DNA of 64,000 nucleotides from Dyadobacter fanqingshengii (GCF_023822005.2 NZ_CP098806.1:3782001-3846000); one strand, 5' to 3'; positions 52,787 to 62,074 are shown, counted from the stretch's first letter. Notes: generated from the sequence alone by a model not told the origin. Translations and numbers: made by a program.

Positions 52787-52800
52787 CGGGTACGTACCCG
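52787..52800. promoter_or_regulatory. Perfect 14-bp palindrome, candidate LacI operator
   Basis: CGGGTACGTACCCG is perfectly self-complementary with a central CpG, the layout of LacI-family operators. It lies 48 bp before the first gene of the operon and directly after a promoter-like element. Binding by the LacI-type regulator encoded just upstream is inferred. Confidence 0.6.
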
Positions 52801-52848
52801 ACATTGTTTTTTGATCTTGTCTATTCCTAAACACTTTACCATTTATAT

Positions 52849-53844
52849 ATGCAACTGAGCAGAAGAAACTTCATTCTCCAATCCGTCGCAACCGGCGCGG
52901 GATTGGGACTATTGGATTATTTACCTGCATTGGCGAAGCCAGCCGACGGCAAAAGAGTGGGCATTATAGGGCTGGACACCTCCCACAGCATTGCTTTTAC
53001 CAAAGCGCTAAACGCCGATCAGCCAGATCCTGTTTACGACGGCTACAAAGTCACAGCCGCCTATCCGTATGGCAGCAAAGACATTGAGTCCAGCGCCAAA
53101 CGCATCCCGGGATACATTGACGAAGTAAAAAAAATGGGTGTCAAGATCACCAGCTCGATTCAGGAATTACTGGCCGAAACGGATGTAATCCTTTTGGAAA
53201 CCAATGATGGCCGACTGCATTTGCAACAGGCAACAGAAGTTCTCAAAGCTGGTAAAAGAATGTTCATCGACAAACCCGTAGCCGGCTCATTAACAGACGC
53301 AATTGCCATTTATAAGGCTGCTGAAAAATATAAGATCCCTGTTTTCTCTGCCTCCTCATTAAGATATATCAAAGGGCTCGAAAGTGTAGATAAGGCCAAA
53401 GTTCTGGGCGCCGACACTTACAGTCCGGCGGTTCTGGAAAAAACCCATCCTGATTTTTTCTGGTATGGGATTCACGGGGTGGAAACGCTTTATACCGTCA
53501 TGGGAACTGGGTGTAAAAGTGTTACCCGCGTCAACACGCCTAACACCGACATAGTTGTAGGCATATGGGGGGATGGCCGCACGGGCACATTCCGCGGAAC
53601 GCGCACAGGAAAACACGACTACGGCGGAACAGTTTTCACGGAAGACGGTAATAAAGTTTTAGGCCCTTATGGTGGTTATGCGCCGCTTTTGGTGGACATT
53701 ATCAAGTATTTCAAAACAGGGGAAATGCCTGTAACTCCTGAGGAAACCATTGAAATATTTGCCTTCATGGAGGCGGCTGACGAGAGCAAACGGCAAGGCG
53801 GAAAAAGCGTAACATTAGAAAGTGTGCTAAAAAAAGCCAAATGA
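52849..53844 (+). CDS. Gfo/Idh/MocA-family oxidoreductase (Tat-type signal)
   Basis: 331 residues. The N-terminus has twin arginines (SRRNFILQSVATGAGLGLL), suggesting export by Tat. The Rossmann start RVGIIGLDTSHSIAFTKAL, the acceptor-site motif FIDKPVAGSL (in place of the usual EKP) and the C-terminal beta domain make it an NAD(P)-dependent Gfo/Idh/MocA enzyme acting on a sugar or sugar acid. It is the first gene of the operon and overlaps the ceramidase-like gene by 4 bp (ATGA). Substrate unknown. Confidence 0.88.
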   Translation: MQLSRRNFILQSVATGAGLGLLDYLPALAKPADGKRVGIIGLDTSHSIAFTKALNADQPDPVYDGYKVTAAYPYGSKDIESSAKRIPGYIDEVKKMGVKITSSIQELLAETDVILLETNDGRLHLQQATEVLKAGKRMFIDKPVAGSLTDAIAIYKAAEKYKIPVFSASSLRYIKGLESVDKAKVLGADTYSPAVLEKTHPDFFWYGIHGVETLYTVMGTGCKSVTRVNTPNTDIVVGIWGDGRTGTFRGTRTGKHDYGGTVFTEDGNKVLGPYGGYAPLLVDIIKYFKTGEMPVTPEETIEIFAFMEAADESKRQGGKSVTLESVLKKAK

Positions 53845-55211
53845 GATTATTGATCTTTTCGCTTCTCATCGTTTCCCAATTCCCGGTTTTTGGTCAAAAC
53901 AAAGGCTGGAAAGCGGGTGTTGCGCGTGCGGTAATCACGCCTGAAAATTCCATGTGGATGGCCGGTTTTGCAGCGAGGACCAAGCCTTCCGATGGCAAAC
54001 TGCACGATTTGTGGGCAAAGGCACTTGCATTGGAAGACGCGAATGGGAAGCGGGCGGTGCTGATCACAACAGATTTGCTGGGTATGCCTAAAAACATGTC
54101 TGACGAAATCCGGAAAAGAGTGAATGATCAGTTTAAATTGTCAAAAGCACAGATCATCATCAACAGCTCGCATACGCATTCCGGCCCGGTTCTCGGCGAT
54201 GCTTTATCGGACATTTACCCTGTGGATGCAGCCGAAAAGCAGAGCATCAGCCAATATTCCCAGAAACTGATCGACCAGCTTGTGATTTTGACTGGTAATG
54301 CATTAAAATCCCTGCAACCGGCAACAATACAATCGCAAAACGGCGTGGCCCGTTTCCAGGTAAACCGCCGGAATAATGATGCGGCAAATTTGGAAAGGCT
54401 CACAGAAATTACCGGCCCGGGCGATGCGGCCGTGCCGGTCTTGAAAGTGGCGGACGCAAACGGAAAAATAATGGCGATTGCATTTGGATATGCCTGCCAT
54501 CCCACGGTTTTGGATAATTACCAATGGTCGGGCGATTATCCTGGCTATGCGCAAATTGAGCTGGAAAAGCTTTATCCCGGCACCACAGCCTTGTTTTTTC
54601 AAGGAGCCGGCGCAGATCAAAATCCGCTTCCCCGCCGCACAATCCCGTTGGCTATTCAATATGGGAAAACACTTGCAGCCGCAGTTGAACGTGTTTTAAG
54701 CGAAGATATGAAAATATTGGAACCCACATTAACAACAGCTTATACCGAAATTGACCTAGCTTTAACCACTGCACCAACGAAGGAGAATCTTACCAAAATG
54801 GCCGAAAAAGCCGAAGGGTATCAGAAGAAATGGGCATTGAGAATGCTGGACAAAGCCAATAAGGGTGAAGCTTTCCAGAGCTCCTACCCTTTCCCGCTTC
54901 AAGTCTGGAAGCTTGGCGATCAGGCGATTATGACGCTGGGTGGTGAGTTAGTGGTGAGTTATGCCATCAGCCTGAAACAGATTTTCGGCCAGGATACTTT
55001 CGTGATGGGATATTCCAATGACGTGATGACCTACATTCCCAGCACGACTATTCTGAGAGAAGGCGGTTACGAAGGTGAGGTGGCGCAAATCGTTTATGGA
55101 TTGCCTGCAACCTGGGCTTCGGATGCTGAAATTCAGATCATTAGCAACATGGTTAAGCTCGCGAAAGAAGCAGGAATAGTGAAACCCGAATCAAGGCTCA
55201 TAAAAAATTAA
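53841..55211 (+). CDS. Neutral/alkaline non-lysosomal ceramidase-like hydrolase
   Basis: 456 residues with a signal peptide (RLLIFSLLIVSQFPVFGQN). It resembles the N-terminal domain of neutral ceramidases: GVARAVITPENSMWMAGFAA, then LITTDLLGMPKNM, the zinc-site motif INSSHTHSGPVLGD and GYACHPTVLDNYQWSGDYPG, with FFQGAGADQNP. Many Bacteroidota proteins with this domain lie beside Gfo/Idh genes and probably hydrolyse N-acyl or amide bonds in other molecules, so ceramide is not a safe substrate. Translational overlap with the preceding oxidoreductase gene and the 35-bp gap to the next show it belongs to the operon. Confidence 0.85.
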   Translation: MRLLIFSLLIVSQFPVFGQNKGWKAGVARAVITPENSMWMAGFAARTKPSDGKLHDLWAKALALEDANGKRAVLITTDLLGMPKNMSDEIRKRVNDQFKLSKAQIIINSSHTHSGPVLGDALSDIYPVDAAEKQSISQYSQKLIDQLVILTGNALKSLQPATIQSQNGVARFQVNRRNNDAANLERLTEITGPGDAAVPVLKVADANGKIMAIAFGYACHPTVLDNYQWSGDYPGYAQIELEKLYPGTTALFFQGAGADQNPLPRRTIPLAIQYGKTLAAAVERVLSEDMKILEPTLTTAYTEIDLALTTAPTKENLTKMAEKAEGYQKKWALRMLDKANKGEAFQSSYPFPLQVWKLGDQAIMTLGGELVVSYAISLKQIFGQDTFVMGYSNDVMTYIPSTTILREGGYEGEVAQIVYGLPATWASDAEIQIISNMVKLAKEAGIVKPESRLIKN

Positions 55212-55246
55212 TTAAATTGAAAAGTCATTCCAAAACCTTAATCCTA

Positions 55247-56635
55247 ATGAAAAATAACCCTGAAAAAGACAACAACATTGCGTCAAATTCAAATGGCGAT
55301 CAGCGTAGGGATTTCATAAAGAAAACGCTGGCTGGAAGCGCATTACTTACATTTGGCGGCATTTTGCCGGGTTTTAGCCCAAAAAGTTACGCGAAGATCA
55401 TTGGCGCCAATGAAAAAGTACGTGTGGGCGTGATGGGCGTGAACAGCCGGGGTCTGGCGCTCGCTTCCAATTATGCATTGCAACCAAACTGTGAGGTTGT
55501 TTCGATCTCGGACGTGGATTCGAGGGCGGCGGAAAAATGCATTGATAAGGTGAATGAAATCCAAAAATCCAAGCCAGCCAACACCCCTGACTTCCGCAAA
55601 GCGCTGGAAAATAAGGACATGGATGCATTGGTTATCGCCGCACCTGACCATTGGCATGCGCCAGCCGCGATTCTGGCTTCAAAAGCCGGAAAGCATGTTT
55701 ACCTGGAAAAACCGTGCAGCCACAACCCGAATGAGGGCGAACTGCTGATTGCGGCAGCCAAAAAATACAAGAATGTAATCCAGATGGGCAACCAGCGCCG
55801 TTCGTGGCCGAATGTTGCGGCTGGTATTAAGGAAGTGCATAGCGGTGCCATTGGCCGTCCGTATTTTGTAAAAGGTTGGTATACCAATAATAGGGCGTCG
55901 ATTGGCGTAGGGAAAGAAACGGCGGTTCCTTCGTGGCTGGATTACGAATTATGGCAGGGACCTGCGCCCCGCCGCGCTTACAAGGATAATCTCGTGCATT
56001 ATAACTGGCACTGGCTTTGGAACTGGGGAACGGGCGAAGCGCTCAATAACGGCACGCACATGCTGGACTTAATGCGCTGGGGACTCCAAGTAGAATATCC
56101 CAACCGCGTCACTTCCTCAGGCGGACGCTTCCGATACAAAGATGATTGGGAAACACCTGATACACAAGTTATTAATCTGGAATTTGATAACAACACGGCC
56201 ATGACCTGGGAAGGAAGAAGCTGCAACGGACGCACGATCGAAGGCAGCAGCGTGGGTGTGGTTTTCTATGGTGAAACAGGCTCACTGCAGATCAGCGAAG
56301 GCAATGCTTACACGATATATGGGCTTGATAACAAGGTTGTTAAGGAAGTAAAGAACGACTTCGTTATTGATCCAAGAAATAAAATGAACCCATCGCAGGG
56401 ACTGGACGCATTGCACATTCAAAACTTCTTTGACGCGATTAAAAAAGGAACGCCGCTGGCGTCAGAGATCGTGGGCGGTCACCAAAGCACGCTGCTTGCG
56501 CAACTCGGCAACATTGCCTTCCGCTCCGGTGGAACATTGAATGTGGATTCCTCTAACGGACGCATTAAAAACAACAAAGAAGCCGAAAAACTCTGGAAAA
56601 GAGAGTATCAAAAGGGCTGGGAACCGACTGTATAA
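55247..56635 (+). CDS. Gfo/Idh/MocA-family oxidoreductase with Tat signal
   Basis: 462 residues from ATG 55247; an in-frame TTG at 55217 is less likely. Twin-arginine signal (QRRDFIKKTLAGSALLTFGG). Rossmann motif VRVGVMGVNSRGLALASNY, the EKP motif in HVYLEKPCSHNPNEG, and QMGNQRRSWPNVAAGIKEVH, followed by the HWHWLWNWGTGEALNNGTHM segment typical of the periplasmic Gfo/Idh group of Bacteroidota. It probably oxidises or epimerises a glycoside outside the cytoplasm. The MFS transporter gene starts 1 nt after its stop. Confidence 0.9.
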   Translation: MKNNPEKDNNIASNSNGDQRRDFIKKTLAGSALLTFGGILPGFSPKSYAKIIGANEKVRVGVMGVNSRGLALASNYALQPNCEVVSISDVDSRAAEKCIDKVNEIQKSKPANTPDFRKALENKDMDALVIAAPDHWHAPAAILASKAGKHVYLEKPCSHNPNEGELLIAAAKKYKNVIQMGNQRRSWPNVAAGIKEVHSGAIGRPYFVKGWYTNNRASIGVGKETAVPSWLDYELWQGPAPRRAYKDNLVHYNWHWLWNWGTGEALNNGTHMLDLMRWGLQVEYPNRVTSSGGRFRYKDDWETPDTQVINLEFDNNTAMTWEGRSCNGRTIEGSSVGVVFYGETGSLQISEGNAYTIYGLDNKVVKEVKNDFVIDPRNKMNPSQGLDALHIQNFFDAIKKGTPLASEIVGGHQSTLLAQLGNIAFRSGGTLNVDSSNGRIKNNKEAEKLWKREYQKGWEPTV

Positions 56636-56636
56636 C

Positions 56637-57959
56637 ATGAAAAACGCCTCCATAGCAATCAAAGTTGAAGATCTTTCGAAGCGGGAAACAATGATTTCGA
56701 TTTTCCTGATCGGGCTGATGTTCTTTATTTTCGGCTTTGTTTCCTGGGTGAATTCCATCCTCATTCCGTATTTCAAAATCGCTTGCGAGCTTACAAGTTT
56801 TCAGGCTTATCTGGTCGCATTTGCATTTTATATTGCTTATTTCGTCATGTCGGTGCCTTCTTCCTACTTGCTGAGGGCCGTAGGTTTCAAGAAAGGAATG
56901 ATGTTAGGATTCTGGGCGATGGCTCTGGGTGCATTCATTTTTGTGCCCGCCGCCATGTCCCGGACTTACGAAATTTTCCTGCTTGGATTATTTACAATCG
57001 GCATTGGTTTAGCCATTTTACAAACTGCCGCGAATCCATATATTACCATTCTCGGTGCCAAAGAACGTGCAGCCCAGCGCATTAGCATTATGGGAATCTG
57101 CAATAAAGCAGCGGGCATTTTGTCTCCTATCGTTTTTGCAGCCGTCATTCTTCGGCCCACCGACACGGCGATGTTCCAGCAACTGAGCTCAATGACGGAC
57201 ATTGAGCGGAGCGCAGCATTGGACGAGCTGATCCGCAGGGTTATTAATCCTTACATTGGATTGGGAAGCTTTCTATTTATTCTCGGTTTTTTGGTTTACA
57301 AATCACCCTTGCCGGAAATTGATACGGAGCATGAAAGCGCAGATTTGGCGACTGCTAATGCAGGCAAAACGAGTATTTTCCAGTTCCCACACCTCATTCT
57401 CGGCGCATTAGCGATCTTTTTGCATGTGGGAACGCAGGTGATCGCCATCGACACCATTATTGGTTATGCCAATTCCATGGGCATTGATTTGCTGGAAGCA
57501 AAGGTTTTCCCTTCCTACACCCTTTTCTGCACCATTTGCGGGTATTTGATTGGAATCACAGTCATTCCCAAATACATCAGTCAGGTTACTGCGCTCAGGA
57601 TCTGCACATTGCTTGGGACGATCTTTACATTACTGATCATTTTTGCAAAAGGAGAAATTCACTTCCTCGGGCATGCGGCAGACGTTTCGATCTGGTTTGT
57701 GGTGTTGCTTGGATTGGCCAATTCTCTGGTTTGGGCGGGCATATGGCCGCTGGCGCTGGACGATCTGGGCCGGTTTACCAAGCTGGGTGCTTCCATCATG
57801 ATCATGGGACTTTGCGGAAATGCCATTATGCCCCTTTTCTACGGCTATTTTGCGGATACACTGGATGTGCGGCAGGCTTACTGGGTGCTCCTGCCCTGCT
57901 ATTTGTATCTCGTTTTCTATGCATTGAAAGGTCATAAATTGAGAAAATGGGGATTTTAG
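56637..57959 (+). CDS. Sugar MFS transporter (FucP/GluP type)
   Basis: 440 residues with twelve predicted membrane helices. The FucP-type signatures are present: FIFGFVSWVNSILIPYFKIA, then FAFYIAYFVMSVPSSYLLRA, VGFKKGMMLGFWAMALGAFI, LQTAANPYITILGAKE and NSLVWAGIWPLALDDLG. Members are proton symporters for fucose, glucose, galactose or N-acetylglucosamine. The ATG is 1 nt after the stop of the preceding gene. With NagA and NagB next, import of an amino sugar is the best guess. Confidence 0.92.
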   Translation: MKNASIAIKVEDLSKRETMISIFLIGLMFFIFGFVSWVNSILIPYFKIACELTSFQAYLVAFAFYIAYFVMSVPSSYLLRAVGFKKGMMLGFWAMALGAFIFVPAAMSRTYEIFLLGLFTIGIGLAILQTAANPYITILGAKERAAQRISIMGICNKAAGILSPIVFAAVILRPTDTAMFQQLSSMTDIERSAALDELIRRVINPYIGLGSFLFILGFLVYKSPLPEIDTEHESADLATANAGKTSIFQFPHLILGALAIFLHVGTQVIAIDTIIGYANSMGIDLLEAKVFPSYTLFCTICGYLIGITVIPKYISQVTALRICTLLGTIFTLLIIFAKGEIHFLGHAADVSIWFVVLLGLANSLVWAGIWPLALDDLGRFTKLGASIMIMGLCGNAIMPLFYGYFADTLDVRQAYWVLLPCYLYLVFYALKGHKLRKWGF

Positions 57960-57989
57960 AATCTGCCGAAAAGGATTAACACATTGCTT

Positions 57990-59171
57990 ATGAAATTGAA
58001 AATAACCAACGGTCACATCATCACGCCTTTCCGCTACATCCGAAACGGGACATTGCTGATTGAAGATGGCGCGATCCTGGGCATACACGAAGGAAACGTT
58101 GATTTTCCGGATGCGGAGATCATTGATGCAGGCGGAAATTACATTGCGCCGGGCTTCATTGACCTGCATATTCACGGGGGCGGTGGCCACGATTTTATGG
58201 ATGGGACTGTAAATGCATTCTTGCGGATCGCCGAAACACATGCCAAATACGGAACCACGGCCTTAGTCCCCACGACATTGACGAGTGAAAAAGAGGATTT
58301 GCTGCAAACGCTCGACAACTACGAAGAGGCGAATGCCACAAACGTAAAAGGCGCTCAATTCCTGGGAATGCATTTGGAAGGGCCATATTTCGCATTAAGC
58401 CAGCGTGGTGCGCAAGACCCGCGTTACATCCGCAATCCCGACCCAAAGGAATATGAAGAAGTGCTGGCTTACTCCTCTTCGATCACGCGGTGGAGCGCTG
58501 CGCCGGAACTTCCGGGAGCCATTGATTTTGGTAAAAGATTAAAACAAAAAGGCATTCTGGCGGCCGTAGCGCATACAGATGCCATTTATGAAGAAGTGCT
58601 GGAAGCTTACGAGAACGGTTACACGCTCGCAACGCACTTATATTCAGCCATGTCCGGGGTTACGCGCAAGAATGCATTTCGCTACGCCGGAACCATTGAA
58701 AGCGCTTTTTTGCTTGATATGGACGTAGAAATCATTGCGGATGGCGTGCATTTGCCCGCTCCGCTTTTGAAATTGATATACAAAATAAAAGGACCAGACC
58801 GCATTGCATTGATCACCGACGCCATGCGCGCAGCAGGAATGCCCGAAGGCGAAAGCACATTGGGATCGCTGAAAAACGGCCTGAAAGTGATTGTAGAGGA
58901 CGGCGTCGCTAAGTTACCAGACCGCACATCCTTCGCCGGAAGCGTTTCCACGACCGACCGATTGGTTAGGACTATGGTTCAAATGGCTGATGTTTCCCTG
59001 CTCGATTCGGTGCGGATGATGACTGCTACTCCGGCACGCATTATGGGCGTAGATCATAAAAAAGGCACATTAGTCGCAGGAAAAGACGCCGATATCGTCA
59101 TTTTCGACAGCGACATTAACATACAAAAGACGATAGTAAGAGGCAGAATAATTTACGACAAGCAATTTTAA
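57990..59171 (+). CDS. nagA: N-acetylglucosamine-6-phosphate deacetylase
   Basis: 393 residues from ATG 57990. NagA removes the acetyl group of GlcNAc-6-phosphate in the cytoplasm. Amidohydrolase motifs: GFIDLHIHGGGGHDFMDG, the NagA-specific GMHLEGPYFA, VAHTDA, THLYSAMSG and ALITDAMRAAGMPEG with the catalytic Asp. The gene is 30 bp after the transporter and 12 bp before the deaminase-like gene. The substrate must be phosphorylated, yet no GlcNAc kinase or PTS gene lies in this operon. Confidence 0.92.
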   Translation: MKLKITNGHIITPFRYIRNGTLLIEDGAILGIHEGNVDFPDAEIIDAGGNYIAPGFIDLHIHGGGGHDFMDGTVNAFLRIAETHAKYGTTALVPTTLTSEKEDLLQTLDNYEEANATNVKGAQFLGMHLEGPYFALSQRGAQDPRYIRNPDPKEYEEVLAYSSSITRWSAAPELPGAIDFGKRLKQKGILAAVAHTDAIYEEVLEAYENGYTLATHLYSAMSGVTRKNAFRYAGTIESAFLLDMDVEIIADGVHLPAPLLKLIYKIKGPDRIALITDAMRAAGMPEGESTLGSLKNGLKVIVEDGVAKLPDRTSFAGSVSTTDRLVRTMVQMADVSLLDSVRMMTATPARIMGVDHKKGTLVAGKDADIVIFDSDINIQKTIVRGRIIYDKQF

Positions 59172-59183
59172 AAAACACAAATT

Positions 59184-59960
59184 ATGAAGGTTGACGATTT
59201 GGAAATAAAAATTTTCGACACCAGACAAGAAATGGGGATCAATGCAGCCCAAATGGTTGCTGATAAAATCCGCGAATTACAAGGGATCCAAGACTCGGTT
59301 AATATCATTTTCGCCTCCGCGCCGTCTCAGAACGAATTTTTAGCTGCATTAAAGGAAGAAAAAGGAATTGAATGGGAGAAAATAAATGCTTTTCATATGG
59401 ACGAATATGTGGGCCTTCCCAATGACGCACCACAGAATTTCGGCAATTTTTTGAAAGTCAAATTATTCGATTTCGTGCCATTGAAATCGGTTTCGTATCT
59501 CAATGGCAATGCGGAAAATATGGAGGAAGAATGCAGTCGTTATGCTAAACTTTTGGAGGCAAATCCGATTGATATCGTTTGTCTGGGCATTGGGGAAAAT
59601 GGACATTTGGCTTTTAACGACCCGCATGTGGCGTTTTTTGATGATCCTTTGATCGTAAAACAAGTGGATCTGGACCATGCGTGCCGCCAGCAACAGGTGA
59701 ATGATGCGTGTTTCGACACATTTGACGAAGTGCCGCAAACGGCGTTGACGCTCACGATCCCAACATTAATGAAGGCAAAATATGCTTATGCAATGGTTCC
59801 GGGCGAGAAAAAGGCGCAGGCCATTTACCACACCGTTGCCGAAGAAATTCAGGAAGAATATCCGTCTACGATTCTCCGCAAACATCCAAACGCGATTTTG
59901 TTTATTGATAAAGCCAGTTCAGGGAAGCTGAAAGAAATTTCGTCTTACAGTCAGGCGTAA
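59184..59960 (+). CDS. nagB: Glucosamine-6-phosphate deaminase-like protein (NagB family)
   Basis: 258 residues, close to E. coli NagB (266). The NagB/6-phosphogluconolactonase fold motifs are FASAPSQNEFLAAL, the FHMDEYVGLP block (the Asp that starts isomerisation) and GIGENGHLAFNDPHVAFFDD. Against the E. coli motif GxGNDGHIAFNEP the catalytic Asp is Asn here, as in some Gram-positive enzymes, and Glu is Asp. It probably converts glucosamine-6-phosphate to fructose-6-phosphate and ammonia; the altered site and the lack of SGxTP in the N-terminal loop leave some doubt. It follows nagA by 12 bp. Confidence 0.85.
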   Translation: MKVDDLEIKIFDTRQEMGINAAQMVADKIRELQGIQDSVNIIFASAPSQNEFLAALKEEKGIEWEKINAFHMDEYVGLPNDAPQNFGNFLKVKLFDFVPLKSVSYLNGNAENMEEECSRYAKLLEANPIDIVCLGIGENGHLAFNDPHVAFFDDPLIVKQVDLDHACRQQQVNDACFDTFDEVPQTALTLTIPTLMKAKYAYAMVPGEKKAQAIYHTVAEEIQEEYPSTILRKHPNAILFIDKASSGKLKEISSYSQA

Positions 59961-60005
59961 CATCATTTTTGGGCCTATCTTGCATTATTACCTCAATCCA
60001 CCAAC

Positions 60006-61385
60006 ATGAGAAACAAACTCTTGACAATCGCTTTCATGAGCGCCATGGCATTAAATCAGGGATGTGATACGAAGAAAGAAGAAGCCAAAGACGAAGCAAC
60101 AAAAAAACCTTTAAGCCTGATCGTGGTCGAACCCGGGCACTTTCACGCAGCTCTTGTTCAGAAATCCATGTATCCTGATGTCGATTCGGTTGTGCATGTA
60201 TATGCGTCCGAGGGCCCGGATGTGAAGGCTTATCTGGACAAAGTAGAAAAATACAATGCGAGTCCCAAAGACCCGACCACCTGGAAAGAGGAAGTTTACA
60301 CCGGCTCCGATTTTCTTGAAAAAATGCTTTCAGAAAAGAAGGGAAATGTGGTCATACTGGCTGGAAATAACCAAAAAAAGACCGATTACATTAAACAATC
60401 CGTAGACGCGGGCCTTAATGTGCTTGCGGACAAACCCATGGCCATTGATGCGGCAGGTTTTGATAAATTAAAAGAAGCATTTGCAAGCGCCGAAAAAAAC
60501 AAAGTGCTGCTTTATGACATCATGACCGAGCGTTATGAGATCACCAACGCATTGCAGCGCGAGCTAGCTGCTTCGGCCGAGATTTTTGGTGAGTTGCAAA
60601 AAGGAACGGCAGAAAATCCAGCCGTTGCCAAAGAAAGTGTGCACCATTTTTTCAAATACATTTCCGGCGAAGCATTAGTGCGGCCAACCTGGTTTTTTGA
60701 TGTAAAACAACAGGGCGAAGGCATGGTAGACGTAACCACGCACCTCGTTGACCTTGTACAATGGAGCTGTTTCCCAAACACTGAATTGGATTACAAAAAA
60801 GACATTAAGCTGCTTTCCGCAAAACGCACCGCTACGAAGCTCACCAAATCACAATTCAAGCTCGTAACCAAAAGCGATAACTTCCCCGACTTCCTGAGCA
60901 AAGACGTAAAAGACACGACATTGAGTGTTTTTTCCAATGGCGCCATGAATTACACATTGAAAGGTGTTCATGCCAAAGTCTCCGTAATCTGGAATTTCCA
61001 GGCCCCCGAAGGCACCGGCGACACGCATTACTCCATCATGAAAGGCTCCAAAGCCAACCTGATCGTACGCCAGGGCAAAGACCAAAAATACAAGCCAGTA
61101 CTTTACATTGAGACCATCGATAAATCGAAAGCCTACGAAGATGCAGTAGCCAACAGCTTCAAAATGGTGCAAGGAAAATACCCAGGCATTGAATTGAAAA
61201 AGAATGCAGCCGGCTGGGAATTGAGCATTCCTGCAAAATATGACAACGGCCACGAAGCGCACTTCGCCCAGGTTGCTAACAAGTATATGGAGTATTTGAA
61301 GGCGGGCCAACTGCCCCGTTGGGAAGTGCCAAATATGATTGCGAAGTATTATTTGACGACGCTGGCTTTGAAGGAGGCTAAGTGA
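60006..61385 (+). CDS. Gfo/Idh-type oxidoreductase lipoprotein (Oxidoreduct_C type)
   Basis: 459 residues with a lipoprotein signal (RNKLLTIAFMSAMALNQGC). Rossmann-like start LSLIVVEPGHFHAALVQKSM, nucleotide-site motif NVLADKPMAID in place of EKP, and a large C-terminal domain (WNFQAPEGTGDTHYSIMKGS) like the 'putative oxidoreductase C-terminal domain' proteins of Bacteroidota. It is the last gene of the operon, 45 bp after nagB, and lies just before a terminator. It is tethered in the envelope and may act on the glycan before import. Confidence 0.85.
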   Translation: MRNKLLTIAFMSAMALNQGCDTKKEEAKDEATKKPLSLIVVEPGHFHAALVQKSMYPDVDSVVHVYASEGPDVKAYLDKVEKYNASPKDPTTWKEEVYTGSDFLEKMLSEKKGNVVILAGNNQKKTDYIKQSVDAGLNVLADKPMAIDAAGFDKLKEAFASAEKNKVLLYDIMTERYEITNALQRELAASAEIFGELQKGTAENPAVAKESVHHFFKYISGEALVRPTWFFDVKQQGEGMVDVTTHLVDLVQWSCFPNTELDYKKDIKLLSAKRTATKLTKSQFKLVTKSDNFPDFLSKDVKDTTLSVFSNGAMNYTLKGVHAKVSVIWNFQAPEGTGDTHYSIMKGSKANLIVRQGKDQKYKPVLYIETIDKSKAYEDAVANSFKMVQGKYPGIELKKNAAGWELSIPAKYDNGHEAHFAQVANKYMEYLKAGQLPRWEVPNMIAKYYLTTLALKEAK

Positions 61386-61386
61386 G

Positions 61387-61415
61387 GGTTAAGGGATTAA
61401 TTTCCCTTAACCTTT
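61387..61415. terminator. Bidirectional terminator at the end of the sugar operon
   Basis: A perfect 10-bp stem, GGTTAAGGGA (61387-61396) with TCCCTTAACC (61403-61412), followed by TTTATTAA on the plus strand. It lies 2 bp after the operon's last stop and overlaps the stop of the convergent minus-strand gene. Confidence 0.8.
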
Positions 61416-62059
61416 ATTAATGTAAACGCCACCTTTCCAACAACACCCCTGCCCGTTATCCCAGTCCCAATTCTATCCCGTTTCGCAGCAGTCAAATCCT
61501 GTCTGTATTCTGCTGAAATGCTTAATCTTTGCCACTTTGCGCCTATTGAACCAGAGGCCACCGGAATAACTCGATCGTAACCGAATGCATTGTTTGTCAC
61601 AATGTTTCCTAGCCTTGCTTCCCGCTGCACAGCGGCGATGAACATATTCGCTCCTACTTTTCCATCTACAAAAAGCCCTATTTTTGAGTTTGGATTAACA
61701 TACCATCGAATTCCGGCGTCGATTGCTCCACGGTGATGCATTTCTTTGGTGATCCAACTTCCAGCCGTCCGGCTCGCTTCACCAAACATATCGACGTACA
61801 TTCTCTTCTGTTGATAGCTTATTCGTGCCAGAGCGGAGAACCGCGGATTAATGACGCGTTCTGCATAAAAGCCAGCGCCCCGCGAATAATATGAGGGAAA
61901 GTTTTCAATATAGCCGTTAGGAAGTTCTCCCCGGTTGTAATATTCTCGGTCATACCAATCTCTGCCGTGCTCTAACTGAACGCCGAATTCCCAACGTGCT
62001 TGTGCATGGGCACGAAATCCAAATACAATAATTCCTAAAAGTAGAATAAATGGTCTCAT
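61397..62059 (-). CDS. Hypothetical outer-membrane beta-barrel protein
   Basis: 220 residues with a signal peptide (RPFILLLGIIVFGFRAHAQ). The mature protein is made of alternating amphipathic strands rich in Tyr, Arg and Gly (WEFGVQLEHGRDWYDREYYN, GAGFYAERVINPRFSALARI, SYQQKRMYVD, GIRWYVNPNSKIGLFVDGKV, LSISAEYRQDL), the pattern of an eight- to ten-stranded outer-membrane barrel. It starts 15 bp after the stop of the secreted subtilase gene and may be co-transcribed with it. No family recognised. Confidence 0.75.
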   Translation of the reverse strand: MRPFILLLGIIVFGFRAHAQARWEFGVQLEHGRDWYDREYYNRGELPNGYIENFPSYYSRGAGFYAERVINPRFSALARISYQQKRMYVDMFGEASRTAGSWITKEMHHRGAIDAGIRWYVNPNSKIGLFVDGKVGANMFIAAVQREARLGNIVTNNAFGYDRVIPVASGSIGAKWQRLSISAEYRQDLTAAKRDRIGTGITGRGVVGKVAFTLIKVKGN

Positions 62060-62074
62060 AACATTTGCGTGAGT

